Assembly: GCA_910587205.1 (NCBI GenBank)
Contig: CAJULZ010000106.1
Location: 1-9,250 of the forward strand
DNA: 9,250 nt
Direction of reading: 5' to 3'
DNA from: an uncultured Oscillospiraceae bacterium
GTDB lineage: Bacteria > Bacillota > Clostridia > Oscillospirales > Oscillospiraceae
Shown: one piece after another, positions 1 to 6,544 of the stretch
How the letters are laid out: each line of letters begins with the position of its first letter
Position numbering within the stretch: position 1 is the first letter of the stretch
Notes under the pieces: generated by a model
Told to the model about the DNA's origin: nothing
What the model saw: only the letters and a program-made list of their open reading frames with translations
Databases searched by the model: none
Position numbers and translations under genes: made by a program

Positions 1-47
1 AAAACCGCCCTGCTGAACGACAAATTCAGCAGGGCGGTTTTGCTTGC
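1..47. terminator. Strong intrinsic terminator hairpin, probably bidirectional
   Basis: Positions 1-17 and 25-41 are perfect reverse complements (17-bp arms, 7-nt loop at 18-24). The stem starts with four A and ends with four T, so a T-tract follows the GC-rich stem on either strand. Read on the minus strand it lies just downstream of the stop of the zinc-ribbon fragment at 55. Read on the plus strand it would end a gene lying left of the window. The structure is directly visible; its use in both directions is inference. Confidence 0.85.
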
Positions 48-54
48 CCTTTTT

Positions 55-150
55 CTATATCTTGGTTTGGCACTCACTGCACTCCGCATCGTGAATTGAG
101 ACAATACCGCCACAACCTGGACAGGTGTACTTTTCAAGCTGTTGTTTCAT
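55..150 (-). pseudogene. C-terminal zinc-ribbon fragment (possible DUF3795-like tail)
   Basis: A 31-codon minus-strand reading frame from an ATG at 150 to a TAG at 55-57. It encodes a Cys-rich tail with a CPGCGG pair followed by a CSEC pair, i.e. a CxxC-x(n)-CxxC zinc-ribbon pattern, after LEKYT. The wording resembles the C-terminal zinc-binding end of DUF3795-type proteins, but I recall this only as a pattern and cannot confirm it. There is no ribosome binding site before the ATG. The frame stays open upstream, but there it runs into the long palindrome at 210-239, so the upstream part is unlikely to be the rest of the protein. The terminator at 1-41 directly follows its stop. I read it as the 3' remnant of a longer gene; a very small intact protein is the alternative. 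Confidence 0.4.
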
Positions 151-203
151 AAAAATGGTGAGGCGGACTATGTGGCCGCGCACACAGAAAAACAATAATG
201 CTT

Positions 204-248
204 CCGGAACGCGGTCAGGTTGTATACAACCTGACCGCGCCGGTCTTT
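204..248 (+). terminator. Intrinsic terminator built on a 30-bp perfect palindrome
   Basis: Positions 210-239 form a perfect 30-bp palindrome centred on GTATAC. It is extended by CCGG at 204-207 pairing with CCGG at 240-243 across an AA bulge. On the plus strand it is followed by TCTTTTGC, a short U-tract, which favours plus-strand termination. On the minus strand it lies 9 bp past the stop codon of the hydrolase (252) but lacks an adjacent T-run. The likely job is to end a plus-strand gene whose last codons lie near 154-198 and to block read-through from the hydrolase. A palindromic protein-binding site is an alternative. Confidence 0.7.
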
Positions 249-251
249 TGC

Positions 252-1008
252 TCAGCCCATATATTTGCCCAAATACTCCACAACCTTTTCCATATACCGT
301 TTATATTGGCGGTTGTCATTCTGGAGACCGTGACCGGAGTGCCGGAACACAATGTATTCGTGGGGGACGCTGTGCTCTGTCAGGGCGGTGTCCAGCCGCT
401 TGGAGGCGCTGAAAGCCTGCACCCGGCCCCATGCGCCGTAAGCGGATATGGAGGGCACAGAATTTTCATTCACCCACATGGCCGCCGAGATGTCTTTGAC
501 AGCCTCAAGATAGGAGCCGCTGGACACCGCCATGCGGTCCAGACGGTAGCCCAGCCGTTCCGCCTGCGCGATGACGGCAGGGATGCTGTCCCGAATCTCC
601 ACCGACTGGGTGTAGACATTAGCCTCGGGGTGCTCCTCGCTGCGCAGAGTGTAGTTGATGCCCGCCGCCACGCAGCCCCGGGAGCACAGCCATTTGAGCA
701 TTTCCGCATCGCCGCTCTTGTCGCCGCTGGTGAAGCCCCCCCGCGTGGAGGTAGATCACCAGGCCGTAGCGTTCTCTGCCCTTGTCCGCCGGGGCGTAGA
801 GGTCAAACTTGTTGGCCTCGCCCTCGCCGTAGGGCAGGTCGGTGTACACCGTTCCCACCGAATCGTCCCAGCGGGAGGCATATTTCCCGCCCGTGGGGTC
901 GACCGTCATCTTTACAACGGCGGAACCGGAAAAGGCCGCGCGAAACACGCCCACATAGATGAAACCCCACATCACGCGCCCCTTCTTCTTCGTTTTCTGC
1001 CCCTTCAT
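252..1008 (-). pseudogene. Alpha/beta hydrolase (esterase/lipase-like), disrupted
   Basis: The minus-strand reading from the ATG at 1008 gives a short basic, hydrophobic N-terminus (possible membrane anchor), then a DLYAPAD strand and a VIYLHAGG oxyanion-loop motif typical of the Abhydrolase_3 / BD-FAE type. The frame then shifts at a run of seven C (736-742; seven G on the coding strand). With six, HAGG would continue as FTSGDKSGDAEMLKWL in the frame that runs to the TGA at 252. The second half has family-like text (ENSVPSISAYGAW, HEYIVFRHSGHGLQND), including the likely catalytic His in HSGHG. Two further lesions are apparent. The GxSxG nucleophile elbow is absent: MAVSSGS runs straight into YLEAVKDIS, as if the segment carrying it and the following part of the fold were removed in frame. 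The position where the catalytic Asp is expected (YGAWxRV) is Gly. The span is about 250 codons, shorter than usual for an anchored member. The frameshift alone could be a sequencing error, but the missing elbow is not explained that way. The ATG overlaps the stop of a small upstream frame (ATGA). It is divergent from the TetR gene. Confidence 0.75.
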
Positions 1009-1134
1009 AGAAAATTGCCCCCAAACAGCGTGCCGCCCAGCAGCAGGTTCAGCGCGGCCTGCACGGCCAGCCGCCCCAGTACTGCTCCCGCCGCCACGAG
1101 GACTGCCAGGATCAGCAATCGTTTCGGAAAAATA

Positions 1135-1163
1135 ATTGTAACAGCGACAGACACCGCCGTCAA
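1135..1163 (-). promoter_or_regulatory. Sigma-A promoter for the hydrolase
   Basis: On the minus strand, TTGACG (1158-1163) and TACAAT (1135-1140) are separated by exactly 17 bp, one mismatch each from the sigma-70/sigma-A consensus. Transcription should start near 1128 and run into the hydrolase reading frame at 1008. The promoter sits in the gap before the TetR start codon (1178), where a TetR-family protein could repress it. No clean palindromic operator was found in the gap, and no convincing plus-strand promoter for the TetR gene. Confidence 0.75.
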
Positions 1164-1177
1164 GAGGGGGAGCGAAA

Positions 1178-1708
1178 ATGGAACAAAAGCCGAAAACTGT
1201 TTCACCGATAAGCAACGAGGGCCGGAATGCCTATGTGGCCGAACACCTCACCGCCGCCCTGCTGGAGCTGCTGAAAGAAAAACAGCTCGCCGATATCTCA
1301 ATCAGCGAGCTGTGCGACGGGGCGGGGGTGGGACGGACGTCCTTTTACCGGAATTTTGAGACAAAAGAGGACATTTTAAAGGGATATATTGAGCGCTTAT
1401 TCCATGGCTGGATGGACATGTGGAACAATAATCCCGGCCTCCCGTTGGACAAGGGGGTCTACAACGTGTTTTCCCATTTTGAGGCGAACCGCGAATTTTA
1501 TGCGCTGCTCAACGAACGGGGACAGGTCTATCTGATGAAGGACATCATTTTGGAATTGTGCGGCTTCAATCCGGACCAGGACCCAATCCCCGCCTATTCC
1601 TCCGCGTATGTCGCGTTTTTCCTGTACGGCTGGATTGAGGTATGGTTCCGGCGGGGCATGAGGGAGACGGCGGAACTGTCCGCTCTGCTGAGGGAGCGGG
1701 GAAACTGA
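1178..1708 (+). CDS. TetR/AcrR-family transcriptional regulator
   Basis: A 176-residue protein with an N-terminal TetR DNA-binding domain. The helix-turn-helix lies at about residues 40-67 (ISISELCDGAGVGRTSFYRN, then F-ETKEDIL), the classic TetR_N signature. The rest is an all-helical ligand/dimer domain. Its end (YVAFFLYGWIEVWFRRGM, about 144-161) resembles the C-terminal domain of DhaS/AcrR-like TetR proteins common in Clostridia. The start is supported by AGGGGG at 1165-1170 ahead of the ATG. Family members usually repress their own and divergent genes in response to a small ligand. Here the divergent partner is the damaged hydrolase, whose promoter lies within 45 bp of this start codon. 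The ligand cannot be predicted. The gene looks intact and ends 9 bp from the stop of the convergent RNase M5-like gene, with no clear terminator between them. Confidence 0.88.
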   Translation: MEQKPKTVSPISNEGRNAYVAEHLTAALLELLKEKQLADISISELCDGAGVGRTSFYRNFETKEDILKGYIERLFHGWMDMWNNNPGLPLDKGVYNVFSHFEANREFYALLNERGQVYLMKDIILELCGFNPDQDPIPAYSSAYVAFFLYGWIEVWFRRGMRETAELSALLRERGN

Positions 1709-1717
1709 GCGGCTCCC

Positions 1718-2326
1718 CTAAAGGCCGCGGGCTGGGCCCAGCAGTTCTTTTAGTTCCTCTGGGGTGTACAGCGCGTTCAGCGCGGCCAGCAGCGCCTTGG
1801 CGCCCATGCGTTCCGGCAGGCCCAGACTCCGCAGCAGGGTGGCCCGCCGCTCCGCCGCCTCCGGCACGCCGGACAGCCCCAGGGCGAACAGGTCGGCGGG
1901 GGTGAGGTCCCCGGCGGGGCGGCTTTCCGCCGTCCCGTCCAGCACGGTGGCCCCAGCGTTGAGGATGGCCTGCCGCAGGACCCCGGGAGGCATCCCCTCC
2001 ACGCCCAGTTTTCCCTCCTTGCCGGGGGTACGTTTGCGCCGCTCCTTGCCGTATACGTCGGGGACGTAGGCGTGCTTCAGCTGGCTTTTTGGGATGGCTC
2101 CTTTCAGGTAGTTTCGGATGACAAAGCCCGCCCCGTCCGGGTCGGTAAGGACAATGAGCCCCCGCGCTGCCGCCAGCTTGCGCAGCAGGGTCAGCCGCTC
2201 CCCGTCCTTAAACACGCCGAAGCCGGCGGTGTCCAGGATGAGCGTGTCCACCGCCGCCGCCAGGGCGGCCTTGTCGTAGCGGCCTTCCACTACCACTGCT
2301 TCCCGTATTTTCAGCGGCGGGGTCAT
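1718..2326 (-). CDS. Toprim-domain ribonuclease M5-like protein (DUF4093)
   Basis: A 202-residue protein. An N-terminal Toprim fold carries the catalytic Glu in VVVEGRYDK (E14) and the acidic DxD in LTDPDGAG (D62, D64), the metal-binding residues of RNase M5 and primase Toprim domains. The segment GKLGVEG (about 105-111) matches the conserved GK-x-GVEHA-like stretch of RNase M5. The C-terminal 80 or so residues correspond to the DUF4093 helical region. RNase M5 matures 5S rRNA from its precursor on the ribosome; I infer the same role. It is slightly longer than typical RnmV (about 180-190). The ATG at 2326 overlaps the holA stop as ATGA and follows GGAGGG within the holA 3' end, so it is the last, translationally coupled gene of the comEC-holA operon. 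rnmV is more often found beside ksgA/tatD, so a paralogue with another RNA or DNA substrate remains possible. Confidence 0.85.
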   Translation of the reverse strand: MTPPLKIREAVVVEGRYDKAALAAAVDTLILDTAGFGVFKDGERLTLLRKLAAARGLIVLTDPDGAGFVIRNYLKGAIPKSQLKHAYVPDVYGKERRKRTPGKEGKLGVEGMPPGVLRQAILNAGATVLDGTAESRPAGDLTPADLFALGLSGVPEAAERRATLLRSLGLPERMGAKALLAALNALYTPEELKELLGPARGL

Positions 2327-3378
2327 GGGACTGCCCTCCGGCCGGAGGCCAGCTCCACCAGCAGCCCGGTGAGGGTCTCGGCCTCCTGGCCGTAAGAGGA
2401 TTTCAGGGCGGTATCCGTCTCGGCGCAGCGGCGCACGGCGTACCGGCACCAGGGCAGGGAGAACCGCCGGGCCGCGTCCAGCAGCTTGTCCGCCTGGTAT
2501 CCGGATTTCATCCCCCACAGCGCCATAAATTCGGATCGGGGCTTCCCCGCGTCCAGGTACAGCCGGGCGGTGTACAGCTGGCGGAAATATTTGCCCATCA
2601 CGGACAGAATCATCACCGGGGCCTCCCGGCTGTGGAGCAGGCCGGCCAGCACCGAGGCGGCCTTGTCGAAATCCTTGCGGGCCATGGCGTCGGTCATCTG
2701 GAACACCACCGCGTCCATCCGGGGGATGGCCACGGCGTCCAGATCCTCCCGGGTGACGCGGGGGGCGGCAGCGTAGGCGGCGGCTTTGCCGATCTCGGCG
2801 GCCAGGTCGTGCATCAGGTCGCCGCACAGGAAAATGAGGTACTCCGCGTCCCGGCTGTCGATGGTCTTGCCCGCTTTGCGGAACTGCCGGGCGATCCAGC
2901 CGGTGAGTTCCCCCTGTTCCTGCCGGGGGAAGTCCACCACCGCGCCCCGCTCCCTCAGCAGGGCGGACAGCTTGGAACGCCCGTCCGCCTTATAGGGGAT
3001 CAGGTCGTACGCGAATACCAGGCAGCAGTAATCCGGCAGCGCGGACAGGATATCCAGCAGCCTGCCCCGGCCCTGTTCCCCCAATGCGGACAGGTCGAAG
3101 TCCGTCGCCAGCACCAAGGTGCGCTCGCTCATCATGGGCAGGCAGTCCACCGCCTGCTCGATCCATTCCACCGAGCAGTCCTTCCCCTGGGCGGTGTGGA
3201 GGTTGAAGTCCTCCAGGCCGGGGGGCAAGATGGCGTGCTTAAGCCAGTCCAGGTAGTATTCCCGCAGGAACGCCTCCTCCCCGTGGAACACGTAGAGGTT
3301 TTTGGGCGCGCCCTCTTTGAGGGCCTGCTTCAGCTCCCGCATGGCGGTGTTGTCCGTCGGTTTCTTTTTGGGCGGCAT
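2323..3378 (-). CDS. holA: DNA polymerase III subunit delta
   Basis: A 351-residue protein of the HolA family, close to the usual 330-350. It is the clamp-loader subunit that opens the beta sliding clamp during chromosomal replication in the cytoplasm. The N-terminal AAA+-like domain begins at about residue 27 with NLYVFHGEEAFLREYY, the degenerate P-loop region typical of delta. The middle has LVFAYDLIPYKADGRSKL (about 120-137) and a characteristic segment with WIARQFRKAGKTI and LCGDLMHDLAAEIGKA (about 161-199). The C-terminal helical collar domain carries the polymerase-interaction region (FQMTDAMARKDFDKA, then MGKYFRQLYTAR). The start ATG at 3378 is preceded by AAAGGGGGG. It lies 16 bp after the comEC stop and overlaps the next gene by 4 bp. 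comEC-holA adjacency is widespread in Bacillota. Confidence 0.95.
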   Translation of the reverse strand: MPPKKKPTDNTAMRELKQALKEGAPKNLYVFHGEEAFLREYYLDWLKHAILPPGLEDFNLHTAQGKDCSVEWIEQAVDCLPMMSERTLVLATDFDLSALGEQGRGRLLDILSALPDYCCLVFAYDLIPYKADGRSKLSALLRERGAVVDFPRQEQGELTGWIARQFRKAGKTIDSRDAEYLIFLCGDLMHDLAAEIGKAAAYAAAPRVTREDLDAVAIPRMDAVVFQMTDAMARKDFDKAASVLAGLLHSREAPVMILSVMGKYFRQLYTARLYLDAGKPRSEFMALWGMKSGYQADKLLDAARRFSLPWCRYAVRRCAETDTALKSSYGQEAETLTGLLVELASGRRAVP

Positions 3379-3394
3379 GGCGCGCCCCCCTTTC

Positions 3395-5761
3395 TCAAGA
3401 TATCCCCACGGCGCCGCCCCGCACGCGGATGGTGACAGCGCCCTCCAGATCGGTGCGGTGAATCTCCGCGCCCAGCCCGTCCAGGCGGTCCAGCGTCTCC
3501 GGCGCGGGGTGGCCGTAGGGGTTGCCGGCCCCGGCGGAGATGACGGCCAGCTCCGGGGCCACGGCGCGGAGGAATTCCTCACAGGAGGAATTTTTGGAGC
3601 CGTGATGGCCCACAAGCAGCAGCTCAATGTCGGGGATGGGGTAATATTTTACCAGCATTTTTTCCACAAAAGCGTCCGCGTCCCCGGTGATGAGGGCGTC
3701 GAAGTCCCCATAGGTGCACAGGGCGAACAGGCCGGACTCATTGGACATGCCGCCGCCCAAGGGCGGGAACAGGGTGAGCTGCGCGCTGCCAAGGGGGATG
3801 GCGTGGTCCGTGCCTATCAGGACGACCTGGGCGCCCTCCGCATCCGCCAGGGCCAGCAGGAGGGCCAGGCGGTCCGGGTCGGAGTCCCCCGCCGGGACGG
3901 CCACGGTGTCCACCTGCATCCGGTAGAACAGGCGCTCCACGCCGTTGAAGTGGTCGGCGTCAAAGTGGGTGAGGGCCAGCACGTCCAGCCGGGTGCGGCC
4001 CATGGCGGCAAAATAGTCCGCCGCCGCGTCCCCCGCGTTGCGCCGCCCGCTGCCGCCGCAGTCCACCAGCGCGGCCCGCCCGCCGGACAGCAGGGCGGTG
4101 GACGCGCCCTGCCCCACGTCCAGGGCGGTGACGGTGAGGTCGGCAGTCTCTACCTCCAGCCGGCCCAGGCCGATGGCGGCGCACAGCAGCAGCGCCAGCG
4201 CGCCCGCGGAGCGCAGGGGACGCTTGGGCCGGGTCCTTCCGCAAAAGGCCGCAGCCAGGGCCAGATATACCGCCGCCAGCCAGATCAGGCAGTACCGGTT
4301 GTCGGTTCCCAGGGAGGCGAAGGGGAATTTCCCCAGCAGCAGCGCGACCAGGCGGGCGTACAGGGCGGGAAGGCCTGCGGCCATCCCCAGCAGCGCCGCA
4401 GGACCGGGGAAGAATACCGCCAGCACGCCCACGGCCAGGGCACACATCATCAGCAGGCTCAGCGCCCACAGCGCCAGTACATTGGACAGCGGGGACAGGA
4501 GCGGGATCTGCCCGAAATACAGGGCGGTGAGGGGAACGGTAAACAGCATGGCGGCCAGGGAAGTGGATGCGGCGGCCAGCGCCGCCCGGGCCGTTTTCCA
4601 AAGCACCAGCCGGGGCCCCGCGTCCTTAGGCGGGCGCTTCCCTTTGAGGGGGCGGTACATTCGCTGGAACAGCGGCCCGGAGGCCAGCAGGATGCCGGCC
4701 ACCGAGGTGAAGGAGAGCTGGAGCCCCACGCTGGCCGCGGCGAAGGGGTTTTGGATGAGGAGGACCAGCAGGGCCAGCCCCAGGGCGGAAGGGGCGTCCT
4801 GCTCCCGCCGGGCGATGGGGGCGGCCAGCAGGGCGGACTGCATGATGACCGCCCGGAAGGCGGACGGCGTGCCGCCCGCCATGAGGGCGTAAAACACCAG
4901 CAGGGGGAGCATGGCCAGCGCCGCTTTCCGGCTTCGTCCGCACAGCGCCAGCGCCATCTGCACCAGAAAGCTGATGTGGAAGCCGGACACCACCGCCGCG
5001 TGCATCAGCCCCGCCCGGGTGAAGGCGGAGTACAGCGTATCGTCCAGCCCGGTCTTGTCCCCCAGGGTGACGGCGGCGGCGATGGGGGCGGCGGCGGGAT
5101 CGAAAGCGGCGTAGATCCCGGTCCGGAGCGCGCGGGCGCACAGGGCCGGCCAATGCCGGGCGGGGACGCGGTCTGCGGGCGCGGATTCCCACGCCCCGTC
5201 ACAGTAGGCCAGCAGGGATATGCCGCGGGCGGTGTAGTAGGTGGTTTCATCGCCGTAGGCGCGGGTGGAGGGGACTATCCGGGCGGCGCAGGAGACCCGG
5301 TCGCCCGGCTTCAGCGTATCCCAGCCCTCCGGGCCGTAGGCCAGCGCGTCCGGGGCGGACAGCCCCTCCCCAAGCCGCAGGGTGACGGAGTATCCGCCGA
5401 TGGAGGTAGGGGCGGGGTAGGAACACACCTCGCCGGAAATGGGAACATCCTCCCCCACCCACTGCTCCGCCGGGGCGCGGAACAGGGCGTAATACGCGCC
5501 CGCCCATAGGAAAGCCAGCGCCGCGCCCAGGCACAGGGCGAGGGCCCGGCGGGAAACCTGGTAAACCCTGTACCGGGGCCGGAGGTCCTTGTCCTGGGGG
5601 AAGCGCAGGAACCGGGAATCGCCGCCGGCCCTTGGCCGGGCGGACAGCCATGCCCCCAGCGCCAGCAGCAGCGGCCCCAGCAGCTGTACGGGGCCCGCGC
5701 CGTAGCACGCCCACAGGCAGGCGGCCCCGAAGCCGCCGGAAAACCAGGCCAGTTTCCGCAT
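3395..5761 (-). CDS. comEC: ComEC/Rec2-family DNA uptake channel protein
   Basis: A 788-residue polytopic membrane protein with the three-part ComEC layout. N-terminal membrane helices (about 1-95) are followed by a DUF4131 OB-like extracellular domain (about 100-200). The Competence-domain membrane core (about 225-535) contains the motif GLMHAAVVSGFHISFL (251-266). The C-terminal metallo-beta-lactamase-like domain (about 543-788) has LDVGQGAST, THFDADH (598-604), GDAD (693-696), HHGS (719-722) and GHP (750-752). In transformable bacteria ComEC carries single-stranded DNA across the membrane, and the lactamase-like domain is thought to be the nuclease degrading the other strand. All metal-ligand motifs look intact, so the protein is probably functional. 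Whether this organism is transformable is unknown, since comEA, comFA and comG genes are not in view. The ATG at 5761 has GGAGGTGG upstream. It is the first gene of an operon with holA and the rnmV-like gene. Confidence 0.95.
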   Translation of the reverse strand: MRKLAWFSGGFGAACLWACYGAGPVQLLGPLLLALGAWLSARPRAGGDSRFLRFPQDKDLRPRYRVYQVSRRALALCLGAALAFLWAGAYYALFRAPAEQWVGEDVPISGEVCSYPAPTSIGGYSVTLRLGEGLSAPDALAYGPEGWDTLKPGDRVSCAARIVPSTRAYGDETTYYTARGISLLAYCDGAWESAPADRVPARHWPALCARALRTGIYAAFDPAAAPIAAAVTLGDKTGLDDTLYSAFTRAGLMHAAVVSGFHISFLVQMALALCGRSRKAALAMLPLLVFYALMAGGTPSAFRAVIMQSALLAAPIARREQDAPSALGLALLVLLIQNPFAAASVGLQLSFTSVAGILLASGPLFQRMYRPLKGKRPPKDAGPRLVLWKTARAALAAASTSLAAMLFTVPLTALYFGQIPLLSPLSNVLALWALSLLMMCALAVGVLAVFFPGPAALLGMAAGLPALYARLVALLLGKFPFASLGTDNRYCLIWLAAVYLALAAAFCGRTRPKRPLRSAGALALLLCAAIGLGRLEVETADLTVTALDVGQGASTALLSGGRAALVDCGGSGRRNAGDAAADYFAAMGRTRLDVLALTHFDADHFNGVERLFYRMQVDTVAVPAGDSDPDRLALLLALADAEGAQVVLIGTDHAIPLGSAQLTLFPPLGGGMSNESGLFALCTYGDFDALITGDADAFVEKMLVKYYPIPDIELLLVGHHGSKNSSCEEFLRAVAPELAVISAGAGNPYGHPAPETLDRLDGLGAEIHRTDLEGAVTIRVRGGAVGIS

Positions 5762-5790
5762 ACCGCCGCCACCTCCGAACCGTTTCCCCT

Positions 5791-5819
5791 ATTCTATCTA
5801 ATCCGGGGGGACAAGTCAA
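5791..5819 (-). promoter_or_regulatory. Sigma-A promoter for the comEC-holA-rnmV operon
   Basis: On the minus strand, TTGACT (5814-5819) and TAGAAT (5791-5796) are spaced by 17 bp, each one mismatch from consensus. The predicted start near 5784 gives a short leader holding the GGAGGTGG ribosome binding site before the ATG at 5761. It is a vegetative-type promoter, with no competence-specific (cin-box/ComK) sequence recognised. Confidence 0.78.
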
Positions 5820-5839
5820 CGGCGGGGGCGAAAAATGCC

Positions 5840-5868
5840 TTGCGGGAAGCGCTGGGATCTGGTATGCT
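5840..5868 (+). promoter_or_regulatory. Sigma-A promoter for the HAD hydrolase gene
   Basis: TTGCGG (5840-5845) and TATGCT (5863-5868) are separated by 17 bp, with an expected start near 5875. It is back to back with the comEC promoter: the two -35 elements are only 20 bp apart, so the two polymerases may compete for binding. Confidence 0.6.
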
Positions 5869-5894
5869 GTCCCTATAGATAAGGAGTTGATCCC

Positions 5895-6533
5895 GTGTAT
5901 ATATTCGACCTGGACGGCACCATTGTGGACACCAACGGCGTTTGGCATGAGGTGGACTTGGAATTTTTGTCCCGCAGGGGCCTGCCCCATACCGCCGAGT
6001 ACCAGCGGGTGGTGGAGCGGTCCATTGCCCCCATTGCGGCGCAGTTTACAAAGGAGTACTACCGGCTGCCCGATGCGCCGGAGGATATCATGGCGGAGTG
6101 GGACGCGCTGGCCGAGCGCCACTACCGGGAGCTGGCCCCCCTCAAGCCGGGGGCGGGGGAGTTCCTGCGCCAGTGCCGGGCGGAGGGGATGCCTATGGCG
6201 GTGTTCACCGCCTGCCGCCCCGCCATGTGCCGCCTGGCGCTGGAGCGGTTCGGGCTGAGGGATTTCTTCGACGCCGTCGTCTGCGCCGAGGAGATCGGCT
6301 TGGAGAAACGCAATCCGGAATGCTTTGTGGAGCTGGGGCGGCGGCTGGGCGCGCCCTTGGGGGAGTGCACCCTGTTCGACGACAGCCCCGACAACTGCGC
6401 CACCGCCGCCAAGGCCGGGATGAATACCGTGGGAGTGTACGACGCGTACTACGCCGCGCGGCAGGACGAGCTGAAGGCGGTGTGCCGCCGGTATGTGCGC
6501 TCGTTGGAGGAACTGGTGGGCTGCCCGCTATGA
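5895..6533 (+). CDS. HAD-superfamily hydrolase (phosphatase/phosphoglucomutase-like)
   Basis: A 212-residue haloacid dehalogenase-like hydrolase, subfamily IA by layout. Motif I is FDLDGTIVD at residues 4-12, with nucleophile Asp5 and acid/base Asp7. Motif II is VFTAC with Thr105. The motif III lysine is Lys138 in LEKRNPE. Motif IV is LFDDSPDN with Asp162 and Asp163. A helical cap follows motif I (about 15-80). All catalytic residues are present, so it should be an active cytoplasmic phosphotransferase, probably a phosphatase acting on a small phosphorylated metabolite. The substrate cannot be deduced. The start is GTG at 5895, placed by AAGGAG at 5881-5886 and because motif I must sit at the extreme N-terminus. 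It has its own promoter and is divergent from comEC. The next gene is 95 bp downstream with a separate promoter. Confidence 0.88.
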   Translation: MYIFDLDGTIVDTNGVWHEVDLEFLSRRGLPHTAEYQRVVERSIAPIAAQFTKEYYRLPDAPEDIMAEWDALAERHYRELAPLKPGAGEFLRQCRAEGMPMAVFTACRPAMCRLALERFGLRDFFDAVVCAEEIGLEKRNPECFVELGRRLGAPLGECTLFDDSPDNCATAAKAGMNTVGVYDAYYAARQDELKAVCRRYVRSLEELVGCPL

Positions 6534-6544
6534 AAATGCCGGGA

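Noticed and set aside
1118..1177. Palindromic TetR operator in the hydrolase/TetR divergent gap
   Set aside because: Only short dyads (for example TTTC-G-GAAA) and a small direct repeat of ACAG were found; none is long enough to support.
1005..1205. 66-codon membrane frame starting at a GTG at 1205 on the minus strand
   Set aside because: Its first third lies across and upstream of the hydrolase promoter (1135-1163) and overlaps the TetR start, so the full frame would not be on the transcript. Only a shorter TTG version is mentioned, as a finding.
1691..1718. GGGAGC/GCTCCC inverted repeat at the TetR/RNase M5 convergent ends as a terminator
   Set aside because: Only 6 bp with a 14-nt loop and no T-tract on either strand.
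3302..5509. Very long plus-strand open frame antisense to comEC
   Set aside because: Composition is Gly/Gln/Arg/Pro-rich without domains, typical of the shadow frame of a GC-rich gene. comEC on the other strand has all its family motifs.
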